64,000 nt of DNA from Beverwykella pulmonaria (GCA_001599595.1 BCHH01000011.1:455894-519893), one strand, 5' to 3'. Counted from the stretch's first letter, positions 20,946 to 32,646 are shown. Notes: generated by a model not told the origin, from the sequence alone. Numbers and translations: made by a program.

Positions 20946-21971
20946 ATGGCCTTCTTCAAGTCCCTCCTTCCGCTCCTCCCTCTCCTCCCTCTCCTCCCCC
21001 AGGTCTCCGCCTGGGGAACCTTGGGCCACGATACCGTAGCCTTCATCGCGCAAACCTTCATCAGCAACGCCACGCGCGAATTCGCACAAACCTTACTCGG
21101 CGACACCTCCTCATCTTACCTCGCCAACGTCGCAACCTGGGCTGATACATATCGCTACACGACTGAAGGCGCCTTCTCTGCACCACTGCACTACATCGAT
21201 GCCCTCGACAATCCACCCACGTCTTGTAATGTAGACTACGCACGCGACTGTCCCAAGGAAGGCTGCATTGTATCCGCGATAGCGAACTACACCGTGCGCG
21301 TGAAAGACGCCTCGCTCCCCTTGATCGAAAAGCAAAAAGCGTTGAAATGGATCATCCACTTCTTGGGCGACATCCACCAGCCTCTTCACGTGGAGAATTT
21401 GGATGTCGGCGGGAACACGATTGCAGTTAGTTTCAACGGTACGAGCACGAATCTGCATCATATCTGGGATAGCAATATGCCTGAGAAGTTGGTTGGCGGG
21501 TATGCGCTTGAGGATGCGCGGACATGGGCGGCGAAACTGAGCACTGACATTACGACCGGGAAGTACGCGAGTGTGTCGAAGGGGTGGTTGGATGGCATTG
21601 ATGGCTCTGATGGAGTGAAGAGCGCTATGATTTGGGCTACGGACGCGAATGCGCGCGTCTGCGATGTTGTTGTCCCGAAAGGCGCAGAGAGCGTAAGAGG
21701 CCAGGAACTCCAGGGCGCGTATTATGATGCTGCGATCCCAGTCATACAGATCCAGATCGCGAAGGCGGGGTATAGGTTGGCGGCTTGGTTGGATTTGATC
21801 GCTACTGGGCAGTATAAGGCGAAGAGGGAAATTGGAATCATGAGAAGAGGGAGGGAGGTGAAGGTGAAGGAGGTGAGGGAGAGTCAGGAGCTGGAGGAGT
21901 GGATGGTGGAGGCGAGGAGGGTGAGAAGGGCCTTTGGGTGGAATTGTGGAGCCGAGGGGCATAAGCATTAG
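20946..21971 (+). CDS. S1/P1-type secreted nuclease
   Basis: Intronless, 341 residues. The family degrades single-stranded DNA and RNA using a trinuclear zinc centre. A leucine/proline signal peptide (MAFFKSLLPLLPLLPLLPQV SA) is cut just before Trp23 of WGTLGHDTV, which becomes the N-terminal zinc ligand after processing, as in P1. Other ligands are visible: His28, Asp in TWADTYR, His in LHYID, the HFLGDIHQPLHVENLDVGGN block and LHHIWDSN. All appear intact. N-glycosylation sequons are present (for example NGTSTN). After the usual end the protein carries a charged tail (about 295-341, with Glu/Arg runs) that typical S1/P1 nucleases lack. Confidence 0.93.
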   Translation: MAFFKSLLPLLPLLPLLPQVSAWGTLGHDTVAFIAQTFISNATREFAQTLLGDTSSSYLANVATWADTYRYTTEGAFSAPLHYIDALDNPPTSCNVDYARDCPKEGCIVSAIANYTVRVKDASLPLIEKQKALKWIIHFLGDIHQPLHVENLDVGGNTIAVSFNGTSTNLHHIWDSNMPEKLVGGYALEDARTWAAKLSTDITTGKYASVSKGWLDGIDGSDGVKSAMIWATDANARVCDVVVPKGAESVRGQELQGAYYDAAIPVIQIQIAKAGYRLAAWLDLIATGQYKAKREIGIMRRGREVKVKEVRESQELEEWMVEARRVRRAFGWNCGAEGHKH

Positions 21972-23048
21972 GTGGCGGTGAGAGAAGGCTGTGTGGAATG
22001 TGGCATGTGTTACGAATGAAGTAGCTATTATGAAAGTACGCAGATAGAAGCACGGTAGTATCTATGGTTGTTTGTGTAGACCAAATAGAGAGAGCAGTGC
22101 ATGTAGTTCTCGTGCTGAAGTTCAATCTGAAGAACCAAACCATTCGTAAAATGAAATTTTGCTTGTTTTCAATATCTGTAGGTAAGTGCGTGAGCTCACT
22201 TCACTGAATCCTATATATGGAACCATCATGTGATAAGCGCCATCTTGACAGAATCCAATAATATACGTACGTCACAAACTATCAAGCAATGGGATATGAA
22301 GCGAAATCATGTAGAGACAGTGCAGGTTTGGATCAGGTGTGGTCATAGAGCTGCCTAAGGAGAAAGAAAACTGAAAATAGGATAGCCATTCAGGTTCGAT
22401 GCATCGGTCCGGGGTGTATCAGAAATTGAAAGATTTCATGGGATGTAGATTTGTCTTTACGGCAAGGAAGAGTCACGAGTCATAGGTCATTCAAAACAGT
22501 AACAGAATGGACCAGAACATGGCCCTCTCCGCGTCACCTCTATTGTACCTTCGATCCGTGACTACTACATCGTCCTGTGGAGAAATCATTAACGGTTTAA
22601 ATTCGTTAAAGCCTTATATGACTTGCCTGGATGCCACGAAGTTGCTCCTGCATGCTATAACCCAAGTGCTTTATGATTATACAGTTGATAAGAAAGGCTG
22701 CCATGTTCAACTATCTGCAGGCTGAAAATGTCGTCTCACTCACATATCCCTTGCGAAAGCCAGTGATCGTCGTCAATACCACCCGTATAAGTGCTTCCCA
22801 ATAGGCACACTGCCTGTAATCAAAGTTTTGACAAAACAGCCTGAGGCAAGAACCAACTTATATATCCGTGTGGAAAATCCTAGAAGGCAAAGGAAAACTG
22901 GAAAGAAAGAAACAGATGGCAAACTCTAAAACGCCTTTTGGATCACGAAGAACATTCCAAAAAATCCGTCGATCCAAGTCTACTTAAAGCACCACCTGTC
23001 TCTACTTCCTGGAGCATAGTCACGCATACCAGGCTAATTCGGCATGAG
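21972..23048. other. Intergenic between two convergent genes
   Basis: About 1.08 kb with no recognisable gene or repeat. Minus-strand shadows of the nuclease frame extend to about 22140 but have no family support. Confidence 0.5.
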
Positions 23049-24398
23049 CTAGACGTACTCGTCATCGCTGCCTTGAAACTCGCTCTCAGCAGAGTCCTCC
23101 ACAGAGCTCCTCTCCTCATCCTCAAGATCAGCCCGCTTCTGAGCTTGCAGGTTCTGGGAGATAGTCTGCTCGGCGAGCCTCGCCGTCTGACGCACTGGGC
23201 GCTTTGAACGCTCTTCGGCCAGAGAACGAGAAGTCCTCTCGCCCGGCTCGACTAAGGGACGAGTTGGAGTGTTGAAAAGATCTCTCTGGGTTACCGTAAA
23301 AGTGGAATTAGGCTTCTTTGGTCTCATCCTTGGGTTCGAATTCTTGGGAGTGATCGGGAAGGCGCCGCAGTGGTGATTGAACAGGTTGGGGGAATTAATT
23401 TTGAGACGTTCGGCTTCAACCGAGAGTTCGCGGCTGGTGGGCGAGGACTGCATATGTTGGTTCTCAATGAAGGATATACCGCTGCTAGATATGGAGTTGT
23501 TGCCATAGGAGGAGGGTATGCCAAACGAGCCGTCCATGCTCAAGTTGGAGCCGATGTCATTTAAGTCGGGCATGTTGTTTCTTCGGAATCCCGTGCGGCC
23601 GCTGCCACTGAAGGGGTCAAAAGAAATCAGGGAATCGTTGCCGCCATCTATGGCTACGTCAGAGTTGCTGTGGGAGCTATCGTGGCCAGATCCTCCAGGG
23701 GTCGGCATGGCATGGTTGGAGTAATCATACTGCGGGCCGAACGTCTCTGCACCATAGCCATTGAGGGCTGCGCTAAGGAAGCGTGCAGCAGCCGCATCCT
23801 GAGAGAAGTCCCCTGTCTGGAATCGGGTTTCCACCGCCTCTATGATAGATGTTAGCCCTTATGTTAACAGTGGAATAAGCAAATGTTACCTTTCTTGATC
23901 TTGACAGACGGTGAGCCGGTGATAGCACTAGAACCATTAAATTCGTTGCCGAACTTGGTACCGAATCTCGGTGTGGTAGCAGTCTTGAGAGTGTGAGCTG
24001 GGGCGGCCTTGCGGGATTTGGGCGTAGGGGTAGGCGCATCCTCTTCTGGAGGAGTGAGATGCTCATCAGCATCTGATTCATCATTGCTATCGGGCATCTT
24101 CTTGGTGATCTTGCGCTTTTTAGCGGAAGAGGTCGGCGTGCGTGGCGTGGCAGCAGGACGGGGTCCGCCCTTCTTGATACCAGCTTGGTTGCGAATCCTA
24201 ACGAAACGCTCGCTGATGGCTCGCGGGGTGGGCTTGGTTCCACCATCGGCTGACGTATGTGTTAGCCCGCCATGATGTATTAAAACAAAGATCAAACCTA
24301 CGCCAGGCGTTCGCAATCAGCTCGTACTTAACCTTAATGTCATGGGTCTCGATAAGCTTCAGGAGAAGGATCTTGTCATTTTCGGGGGTCCAAGTCAT
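23049..24398 (-). CDS. Fungal SANT/Myb-like small-domain nuclear protein
   Basis: Three exons (24398-24302, 24249-23890, 23839-23049; introns 52 and 50 nt) give 415 residues. The first 55 or so form a helix-rich domain (MTWTPENDKILLLKLIETHD, then YELIANAW and PTPRAISERFVRIRNQAG). It resembles the Myb/SANT-like domain of a large family of uncharacterised Pezizomycotina proteins. The rest is low complexity with basic clusters (SAKKRKITKKM, a likely nuclear signal), Ser/Asn-rich stretches and an acidic C-terminus (LEDEERSSVEDSAESEFQGS). Nuclear, possibly DNA- or chromatin-binding. A smaller relative starts at 27399 on the same strand. Function unknown. Confidence 0.75.
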
Positions 24399-26876
24399 GG
24401 TAGGCTACATGGTGCGTATGGTCAGCTTGAGCTCAGTGAAGCCGGGTGTTGGTATGTCAGTCGGTGATTGATACATGCTACACACTAAAAAACTCTCGTG
24501 GCGCCAAAACACAGTCTAGGATCCGTGAAAGCTACCTTACGTACCATTTTTGCGTGTCTTTTGGAGTGGCTGTTCGATGGTGGGTGCAAAGATGTGGGTT
24601 TATCAGGGCAGGCGAGTCTTGTAATCCTCCGTGCAGATGTAGTTGCCTTTTACTTATGCAGAGAAGGTTGTTAGAAGGAAGAGGTGAGGTGAGGTTGTAA
24701 CGTTGTGAGAAAGAATGAAAGTAATATGGTAGAAGAGAGAATCCAAGTGAAAAATAAAGTTGAAATGAGGTGTTAAATATAGAGAGAGAGAGAGAGTAAT
24801 TCTGTACGGGGCAATTTGTGTGCGGGGAGTGAGGTGAAGGTAGAGTTGGGGCGCCAACGTGGGAGCCGAGCAGACAGAGCTCAGGTGAAAGACGGAATCT
24901 CGAAACCCAGCGACCTACCCGTCTGGTGACTCAGATCTAGCCACCAGCCAAATAGACTGTGCCGCTCTACGTGGTCTCTTGTATATGCTCAGAGGCGATA
25001 TCGCCATTGCGGCCATGTTTCTTCGAGGGTGACGATAATATAGTGGATGAAAAAAAAACCAGGAACTCACGATGACTCGACTCTGTAAATGGGCGCCCTC
25101 GCTGGCTAGGGATAGCGCATCTCCAACCCTCCAAGTGAGTTTTTGTCGTTCTCAGACATCTTCTGCATGCCCGGGAGGACTTCCCATTCGCTTTATTGGA
25201 GGCGGGACGGAAACTTAGGTCATAGCACACAAAAGCATGCATTGGAAAGCAGAAAACAGCCATAAGCAAATATTCGCTGCCCTCCACTAAAACTACTCTA
25301 CATAATTATTCTTTCAGCTCTCGCATGTTGCTTGTTCTCCAACAACACCATTACTGCAAACATGCTCTCCTCTTAACTAACTCTTTTTTCCCTCTTCCCC
25401 CCTCTAACGTTACAGCATTCCCTCTCCACCCACGACATCGCCCAACTCATTCGTAAATTGCAGTGTACCTGTTACATCTACTTAGCGTCAAGTCCATCTC
25501 GTTCCTCCAATGCCACGGCCCGTTCTGCAGGCCCATGCACCTCTAGCGTCGCGCCAGAACGCCGCCAACACTCACTCTGCTCGAACCTCAGAGAACTCAC
25601 ACTTTCAAGAACAGCGTCCACATTTTCTGTTTGCTTGTCCGGTCAGGGGTAAATTTACAGCATGGCCTTGGCCAAGCCTTTAGAGTCATACTCTGCCTAT
25701 GGAAAGACCAGGATGAGCGAGGAATACGGATTTGGATGCCGTTAATGAGGGTGGATGTGGCATGTTGGCGTTACACGGCAGGGACCACGACTAGAATATC
25801 CGCTAGCATTTGGATGTCGTAAACGTTCAGAGCGTCTGTCTCAGGCGAGAAGCGGAAGATGGAGAGATGGAGACTGTGGGGATACAGACCATGCACCCGG
25901 TGGACTCGAGCTACACAGCAGTGGACACAACAAGAGTTTTGAGAATGATACGCGGGCGCTGAAGGGGAAACGAGCGGGAAGAAATAGCAAACGTAGATGC
26001 GGGTAACGAACCCGCCTTTGGGGTTGCACATCAGGATTCGCGGAAAGATTCTGCCAGTAGAATGACATTAGGAGCGTCGATGCCTGTTGCTATCAGCAAC
26101 AAGGCTGCATCTCAGGAGATGCATTCTGCGTTATGGGAAGAGTAGCCTGGTATGACTTGGAGTTTGGACTTAGAGTTAAGGAGGAGAAGCCAAGGCAGAG
26201 CCGATGACAAGACGTGTCCGGCATCGAAGAGCGTGAATTGACCGACGTGGCCTGAAAGTTGGACCTGAGAAGGAGAAGATAGGCATGGGGAGATGTGTGA
26301 CCAAGAACGCCGTGCGTGGCATGTGCACATCTTTGAACAGGCTGGTCAGTGATTTGGGGTTTGAGTCGTCTTTTGTCAGAGATGGTTGGCGAAGATGCTA
26401 GCTGGGGCAATGATTCGGAATCGGGCACTGTAAGAACAACAGCAATATCTTCTCACTGTGCGTTTCAAACCACACAACTCACACCTCGCATCACTGCATG
26501 CTCCCGCAGACCCATAAACCAACCCTGTTTCTCTAGTTATCGTCCACTGCACACAAATCCTTGTCTAGCGACGGTTTCCCTTCTCACACCCAGCACCCCA
26601 CGCCCGGCCCACGACGCAAAACAGAGAACTCGCAGTCATCACATATAACCCCAGAAATGACACAGAAGCAAGTGAATCCAGAATTCATTCGCGGCCTATC
26701 AATCACAGCCACAAACCCGCAAACCATCACTTGTTCCCAAAATTGTTTTGAGAAAATCGACTCCCGACAGATCCTCTCAATCCTGACCAGCAACTCCGCG
26801 TTCGCCTCACGTCAGTCTATCTCATGGGAAATCCACCAATATGACCTGGCATAGACATGCAGGCGTGCAAAAGAAC
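24399..26876. other. Long intergenic region
   Basis: About 2.5 kb without a supportable gene. It includes a (GA)n microsatellite at about 24780-24796 upstream of the SANT-like gene. Several open frames of 60-110 codons occur but overlap one another and show no motif. A non-coding transcript cannot be judged from sequence. Confidence 0.5.
24780..24796. repeat. (AG)n microsatellite
   Basis: About eight AG dinucleotides about 380 bp upstream of the SANT-like gene start, possibly in its promoter or 5' UTR. Confidence 0.85.
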
Positions 26877-27399
26877 TCAGGCATATTCGCCTTCATCCAT
26901 AGCACCCTCAGCATCCGCCTCAGCCCCACTAGTATTGTTGTTGAAGCTCACATCATCAAAGAATAACTCTTTCTTGACAGGTGAGCTACTAGCGCTGGGC
27001 TTCTTGTTCTTGGTGACGCGGCTATTCTTGACGCCTGTGAAGCCACATTAGCATAGTCTTGAGCTGTGTGATTGAGAGATCGCATACCATCCTTGTCCTT
27101 CTTGGGCGTCCGCGGGGCCTTCCTAGCTGGACTTGGGAGCGGCTCGTCACTCGCGTTCGCAGCGTCGACCTGTAGAGTAGCGGCGACTTTCTTGGGGGCA
27201 CGCAGGGCGCCTTCGATGGTATTGTAGGTGGCGCCTTTGCCGAAGAGCTTAGCAACCTGCTTGCAGTTTATCTAGTATCCAAAGTTAGGATGTGGTATGA
27301 AGGGTGGCGGTGGAGGAGACATACTTTGCCGTCGAAAGAGGCGATGACAGCTGCGAGCAGGCGGTCACGCTCCGTGGGATCTTGCCAATTGATCGGCAT
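26877..27399 (-). CDS. Small SANT/Myb-like protein, paralogue-like to the gene at 24398
   Basis: Three exons (27399-27325, 27271-27088, 27034-26877; introns 53 nt each) give 138 residues. The domain reads MPINWQDPTERDRLLAAVIA, then INCKQVAKLFGKGATYNTIE and GALRAPKKVA. It has the same plan as the neighbour starting at 24398: a Trp near the start, a leucine-rich helix, an alanine/Gly-rich middle helix and a last helix with Arg. The tail is Lys/Ser-rich (RKAPRTPKKDKDG, VTKNKKPSAS) and then acidic, typical of nuclear proteins. It is one of many small uncharacterised fungal proteins of this type. DNA binding is inference only. Confidence 0.75.
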
Positions 27400-28246
27400 G
27401 GTGTCGTAGTGGTGTCAAAGGGTTGGGTACTGAGAGTTGTGTGTTGGAATTTGGGAAAGGTGCTTTGATAGTACGTTAATAAGTTTGTTCACACTCGAAA
27501 TAGTGTTGTTTTGAGAGATAAAGTGGAAAGACGTGTAGCAAGTCGTAGAGAGTTGTGGTGAGAGAGAGCGGAACGTGAGATTCAAGAGGTGAAGATACTC
27601 TCACCATATTCACCTACATATTGAAAAGCAGTAGACGAGGAAAGACAGTAAATCGAGAAAATATCGACAGAGACGTGTGCGAGCTTGCAAGTAGTTGTGG
27701 GGGAGAAGAGAGATCGTGAGGCTGAAGTGGGAGTGCGATTTATAGCCCGGTGAGGGTGCAGTGAGGTGGGAGCCGCCAATACCAACCACTTTACGCGTCT
27801 GATTAGCTGATCAGCTGATACCGTGTTCAATTGGGTTCGTGTGCATGAGGGGGCTTTTTGTGTGACGGGCGGCTCACAGCCTCAGTCCGCTCCTTGTCGA
27901 CCAGGATATTGCGGGTGAAATTTGCTAGCGCATATGGCGGGATAGTGTACGACTATGACTGGAGTCAATCTATGCTTCTGACCTTGCGCCGGAATCGCAT
28001 ATCATAATGTCGCCTCGAAATTCTACTAAAGCACATGATTGGGTATATTGGAATCTATACATAGCCAAATGGCTCAACGGCCCAGGGTATACGCTAACCC
28101 AGCAGCGCAGAAAATTGGAGTTGGGAACCTTGCCTCTAGGGCAAGGAGACACATGTGATCAGTGTCTGTTCCGCCCGTCTATGCTCAGCGATTTCGAAAT
28201 CTGCGTCACATTTTAGCTCCTTCGAAAACATCTGTGGATGCCACAC
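27400..28246. other. Intergenic
   Basis: Promoter and 5' UTR of the small SANT-like gene (GA/GT-rich around 27470-27720) and the 3' flank of the next leftward gene. No other feature seen. Confidence 0.5.
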
Positions 28247-29907
28247 TTACAACGCTACCCACCGCGACCACATCGAAGCATCCCTTTCCTCCAGCTCTCC
28301 CTCAACTTTCTCCCCCTTCTCCACATCTAAAGTCTTCTTCTTCTTCTTAACGAATGGTGGATGTATACTATCTCTGCATTCGCCCTTGCACTTCCCACAC
28401 ACCCACCACCTAGCCCCGCTCTTTAAGTCCGTCTTACAGCTCCCACACTTCACCTTCTCGCCCGGCGGCAAAAATTTCCCCTCAGCAATATCCCTCGCTT
28501 CCTGCTGATACCTCTTATGGCGTGCATCTCTCAACAGTTCAGGATCTTTGTTCGCGCATGTCCGGCACATCTGTTGGAATACCAGTGATCGATCGGAGAT
28601 TGTACATTTGCATGGTTTCTTGAAGCCGTGGTTGTGGCGGGAGAAATGCATGAAGTAGCATTTCGCGCAATAGGGCGAGCACATCTCAACGTGGCGGCGA
28701 CCAGGTAGGCCTGGGAAGAACCGTGTAGCTTTGCAGTCGAAACATATCTTCTTGTTGCAGTACAGGCAGGGCTTCTTGGAGTCTTTTATGCAGACGCGAT
28801 TCCTGAGTTTCGGGACGCGGTAGTCTAGATCGCGGGCGGGGAACACGGCTTCTCGGACAGCTTTAGAGGTGAGACTTAGGTTGATGACGTCTTCGTAGTG
28901 GAGGTTGTCCACCAGACTCATCAGGACATGCTCGATGGTAAGAATTTGTTGGAGTTTAGGGTTTGACACCGTGATGTGCTCATATGTTGGAGTATACGGA
29001 GTCGGTTTCTCAAACTCCAGTGGCTTCTCGCGGGTTTGTTGACTAAGCTTCACAAGGTAATAGTATGCGAACCGAAGTCGTGGTGTAACATGTGCATGGA
29101 CCCAGAATGGAGGCGCGATGGCCGCGAGGATGAGGTAGAATAGGGGTCGGAAAGGGTTGAGCAGGCTGAATTCCCGTTCATCGAAGAAGACTCCAACGTA
29201 TGCGATGATCATCTGGAAGGTCCTTGAAGAGTTTATTAGTCTACAATCTTCTGTCGATCGGAGAAACTTACAGAGAGGCAACGTCTAGTGACCAAACGGA
29301 CACAAACCGCCGACACGCAGCAACTGGATTAGGGTTTTTATCTTTTTCGACAATTACTGTGAAGACGCTCTTCTGCGTGCCGGCGACGTGCCATGCATTT
29401 GCGCCTGAACATTTGGCAGAGGTACCGGGGAGGTAGCTGGCTTGGAATCCAACACCGACGGCAAGAATAATTGCTAGACTTAAGTCCGCCAGACCGAGGG
29501 CGAGGATGGTGGGGCCTTTCCATTGCTTCCACTTCCACATTAACAATATGGCGCTGATAATCACGCACACAAAAATGGATACGGTCTGGGAGTTGTTAGC
29601 TTGATCTTGACACACCTCAGCAGCCTAGAAAAGGGAAAATTTTGGTCTTGTCCCAACAGAAATCACATACCCCGATATAAGTAAGCAAATGTGCAAGTAG
29701 AATATGCTCGTTATATGGCGGGTGATGAATCTCCGGAGCATTCAGCACTGTAATATACACTTCTCTTGATTTGAAAGTCGCAATTCCAAGTGGTATGAAG
29801 AAGACGACTTTCAACCAGATCAACCAAACTTGGGTTGTCTCCTCGTCCGCTCTGGGCATCTTTGACGGCGTCCAGCCAAAGCACCCCAGGAGAAACCCGA
29901 GAGCCAT
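28247..29907 (-). CDS. Multi-pass membrane protein with F-box-like and Cys-rich zinc-binding C-terminus
   Basis: Three exons (29907-29671, 29585-29272, 29222-28247; introns 85 and 49 nt) give 508 residues. The N-terminal half has several membrane helices (WLIWLKVVFFIPLGIATF, FVCVIISAILLMWKW, GLADLSLAIILAVGVGF, PFRPLFYLILAAIAPPFWVH). A segment around 310-345 (LMSLVDNLHYEDVINLSLTS) resembles an F-box. The C-terminus is cysteine-rich with paired CxxC units (CLYCNKKICFDC, CSPYCAKC, CKCTISD, CRTCAN, CGSCKTDL, CGKCKGEC), likely binding several zinc ions. This combination occurs in uncharacterised ascomycete proteins. It could be a membrane-anchored ubiquitin-ligase adaptor, but that is speculation. 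The joins keep the frame and hydrophobic segments intact. Confidence 0.72.
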
Positions 29908-30730
29908 CCTTAGCTGGGATGCCGACTGTATGACACGTGAGGCCTGGGGTGTTTAGAGCAGCGAACCCGTACCAGTTCAGTTTTCTTGCTTGTTAGGATT
30001 TTGCTAGAGTCGCCTATGGTGTTCAACTAGATGGGAAAGTGCGCGATAAAGACTGGATAGGGATGACAGATCGGGAACAGCCCGATAGTGAACCCCGATA
30101 CCGATAGGGAGGAGAGTTGGCTAGTGAAAGGATGAAAGTTAAGCGGCAGGGCACTGGGTATATGGCTGGTCGTTCGACGTGGCTTAAAGTTACAGGAGTG
30201 TGGAAGCAACAGCCAACCTCGTGGGATTTGGTGAATCAGACGATGATGCCTAGGCAAGCGCTGTGAGGCTGAAGCAGAGCCTCGTACACAGAGCGATAGC
30301 ACATGCTCAGCTGGACATTGGCGAGGGTAACAAACTGTGTACGAAATACAAGGAGAACACCAAGGCGAATGTAGAATTCAGAATGCGGTGCGTGGATGAT
30401 AGAGAGTGTATTTGCCTTGTAAATCCAGCGCATGCTGTCATGCACACAGTGCCCCCAGGCTGAGTGCCCCGCTAAACTCGCCGCCATGCGCCACAGACTG
30501 CGCCGCCACACCGCCACAATAAACGCGGATGGACATTATTGGCAGGCCGCTGGCGAGTGACGGGGTGACTCTAGTGATTGGAAAAAGTATGGCTTAGATG
30601 GCGTTCAAAGTGCTGCACAAGAACGGAAGTTCACGAGACGAGTCAAGGAGACCGTGTTACCCGCTAGGGATGCTCACAAGGCTTGCATAATGAGTCGCCT
30701 GAGGCTATAGCTCAATAGTTTGCACGATGC
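29908..30730. other. Intergenic
   Basis: No gene recognised. It holds the promoter of the leftward membrane protein gene and the 3' flank of CWC27. Confidence 0.5.
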
Positions 30731-32278
30731 CTACCTTCCTGCAGTGCCAACAGTCTTCTTTTTCCCCTTTCCATTCGGTGCATCCCATTCTCTCTTCTTA
30801 GCTTTCCGCTCCTCCTTGAGCTCTCTAGTCCTTTCGAGGGGATCAATGACCACGAGCTCCTCTTCGTTCCTGCGCTTCCACTCCAGATCCTTGCCCAATC
30901 GATCTTTGGCGAAAGTCAATGCATGCCCCATCCATCCTGTGTCGTCGTCTGAGTCATCCTGGAGCTCCTGGTCCCACTTGCTGCATGACTGACACCCAAC
31001 GAGGAAGTGCAGATCGCAGGGGACTTCTTCCCTTTCCGTAGCGACAGGCTTGTTGCCGATGGCGGGCTGCTCTGCGTTGTCAGTCATTAGTAAATCGGCG
31101 TTCGGTGGTTCTGGAGACTTTGTCTTTGCGGTTGTCGGGGGTGCGGCCTCGAGCTTGGACTTGAACTTGGATAACACATCGAGCGTAGCCTGATCTGAAG
31201 CGGGGTTGTTCGCGCCTCTCTTCCGACCGCGAGTGGTTGATGGAGGAACCATGGACTCCAACAGTGACTTCTTCTTCACCGGCTCTGCGCTTTGAGTGGT
31301 AGTGGTGCGCTTCATTGAAGCTTTGAGTGCTGCAATCTGTGCATTCACTTTGTCCAGTTTGGACTGCTTCTCGGACTCTGGTGACAGTTCTTTCGGCGGC
31401 TGTGGAGGCACCTTCTCCCGAGGTGGAGACTTTGGTGCTGATTGGGGCGTGGATTTTGGAGATGGGGATCGTGACGGAGATTTGCGTGTTGGTTTTCGTA
31501 TGGGCATAGCTCTCTCCGTTGCCGGGGCCTTTAGAGAAGGTGCAATCTCGAGAGTTGTGGTAGTCTCCTCCCCTGCGCTGACAAGTTTTGTATTGTACTT
31601 TGCTTTCTTGAGTACAGGCATAGACACAGCCTCGTCTCCCTCGTCTCCTCCAAAGCTGAGCAGAGTTTTTCCGGCCTTCCGCTTCGGCTTCTTTGTCTTC
31701 TTCGCCTCAGGCTCTGTCTGCTGGGCTGTCCGTACTCTCTTCACCATGTCCTCGAATGGGTTGATGATGATTTCGGTACCAGTAATTCTGGTGGGATACA
31801 GAGGCCTCTCCTCATTGCTCTCCGAAGTGTCCGCCTCGGCCATCTTCATCAAGTTGTATATGGTGTCTCCCGCTATCCGCCCAAATAGGGTGTTCTTCCC
31901 CTGAAGCTCCGGCGTGCTTGCGAGAGTGAAAAAGAACTGGCTGCCATTGTCATCCTTCTTTCCCGTGTTTGCCATTCCCAGGAGACCTCTGCGATTGAAC
32001 TTCAGCCGACTGTGGAACTCGTCGGCGAAAGGCTCGCCATTATAGCTGCTCTCTCCGCCCTGACCGGTGCCGGTGGGGTCGCCACCTTGAAGAATGAAGC
32101 CCTTCACCAGACGGTGGAATACAGTGTTATCGTAGTATCCATCGAGGCAAAGCTGCAGAAAGTTTCGCGATGTAATTGGTGTCTGCTTTGCGAAGAGCTC
32201 GATCTCGAGGTCGCCAGTCGTGGTCTGGAGGAGGACTTTTGCGGTCGGATTGGGCTCGAGGTTGTAGACGGCGCTCAT
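30731..32278 (-). CDS. cwc27: Spliceosomal cyclophilin-type peptidyl-prolyl isomerase CWC27
   Basis: Intronless, 515 residues. The cyclophilin domain covers about 10-165: VLLQTTTGDLEIELFAKQTP, FHRLVKGFILQGGDPTGTGQ, then GSQFFFTLASTPELQGKNTL and FGRI. At the position of the drug-contacting Trp of CypA there is Glu (TPEL), as in CWC27 orthologues, so isomerase activity may be weak. CWC27 is a component of the activated spliceosome (Bact complex), where it partners CWC22-associated factors. The remainder is a low-complexity Lys/Ser/Pro tail with basic nuclear-localisation-like clusters (EAKKTKKPKRKAGK) and a conserved-looking end (DDDTGWMGHALTFAKD and GKDLEWKRRNEEELVVIDP). Transcribed divergently from ALE1. 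Confidence 0.93.
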   Translation of the reverse strand: MSAVYNLEPNPTAKVLLQTTTGDLEIELFAKQTPITSRNFLQLCLDGYYDNTVFHRLVKGFILQGGDPTGTGQGGESSYNGEPFADEFHSRLKFNRRGLLGMANTGKKDDNGSQFFFTLASTPELQGKNTLFGRIAGDTIYNLMKMAEADTSESNEERPLYPTRITGTEIIINPFEDMVKRVRTAQQTEPEAKKTKKPKRKAGKTLLSFGGDEGDEAVSMPVLKKAKYNTKLVSAGEETTTTLEIAPSLKAPATERAMPIRKPTRKSPSRSPSPKSTPQSAPKSPPREKVPPQPPKELSPESEKQSKLDKVNAQIAALKASMKRTTTTQSAEPVKKKSLLESMVPPSTTRGRKRGANNPASDQATLDVLSKFKSKLEAAPPTTAKTKSPEPPNADLLMTDNAEQPAIGNKPVATEREEVPCDLHFLVGCQSCSKWDQELQDDSDDDTGWMGHALTFAKDRLGKDLEWKRRNEEELVVIDPLERTRELKEERKAKKREWDAPNGKGKKKTVGTAGR

Positions 32279-32646
32279 CTCGGCGATTGGGGAGCGCTAT
32301 GTCCACGCAATCGAGATGGAGGCTGGTGTGGAGGTGTTCGGTGTTGCATAGCTGGAATTCTGCCAGTGAGATTGACCGCCCGGCCCACGCGCCAGATTCC
32401 CACGCTAAGCCCTCCTTGGGCTAGTGGAGCGAGCTCCATTGTCCATGTGGCAGACGTCACCATCACAACCCACCGACCCCGTGTCCACACAAGGAACGCC
32501 TCCAGGTTCTCGTCCCCAAACACCACAGTCCTAGATATGCCTGGGCCGGCTATATAAACCCTCAGCCGTGCCGTTTCTCACTTGTCTCCTCCACAGTCTT
32601 GCATTGCGTCATTGCGCTGGCCCTGCATTAGTCTCCGAGCGGCAAG
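32279..32646. promoter_or_regulatory. Shared divergent promoter of CWC27 and ALE1
   Basis: Both start codons face away across 368 bp. A TATATAAA element sits at 32551-32558 on the ALE1 side, about 90 bp before its ATG. The overlapping open frames here on both strands are shadows. Confidence 0.55.
32551..32558 (+). promoter_or_regulatory. Candidate TATA box of ALE1
   Basis: TATATAAA 89-96 bp upstream of the ALE1 start codon, a normal distance for a fungal promoter with a short 5' UTR. Confidence 0.4.

Noticed and set aside
21111..21968. 285-codon open frame opposite the S1/P1 nuclease
   Set aside because: Antisense shadow of a GC-rich gene; no motif.
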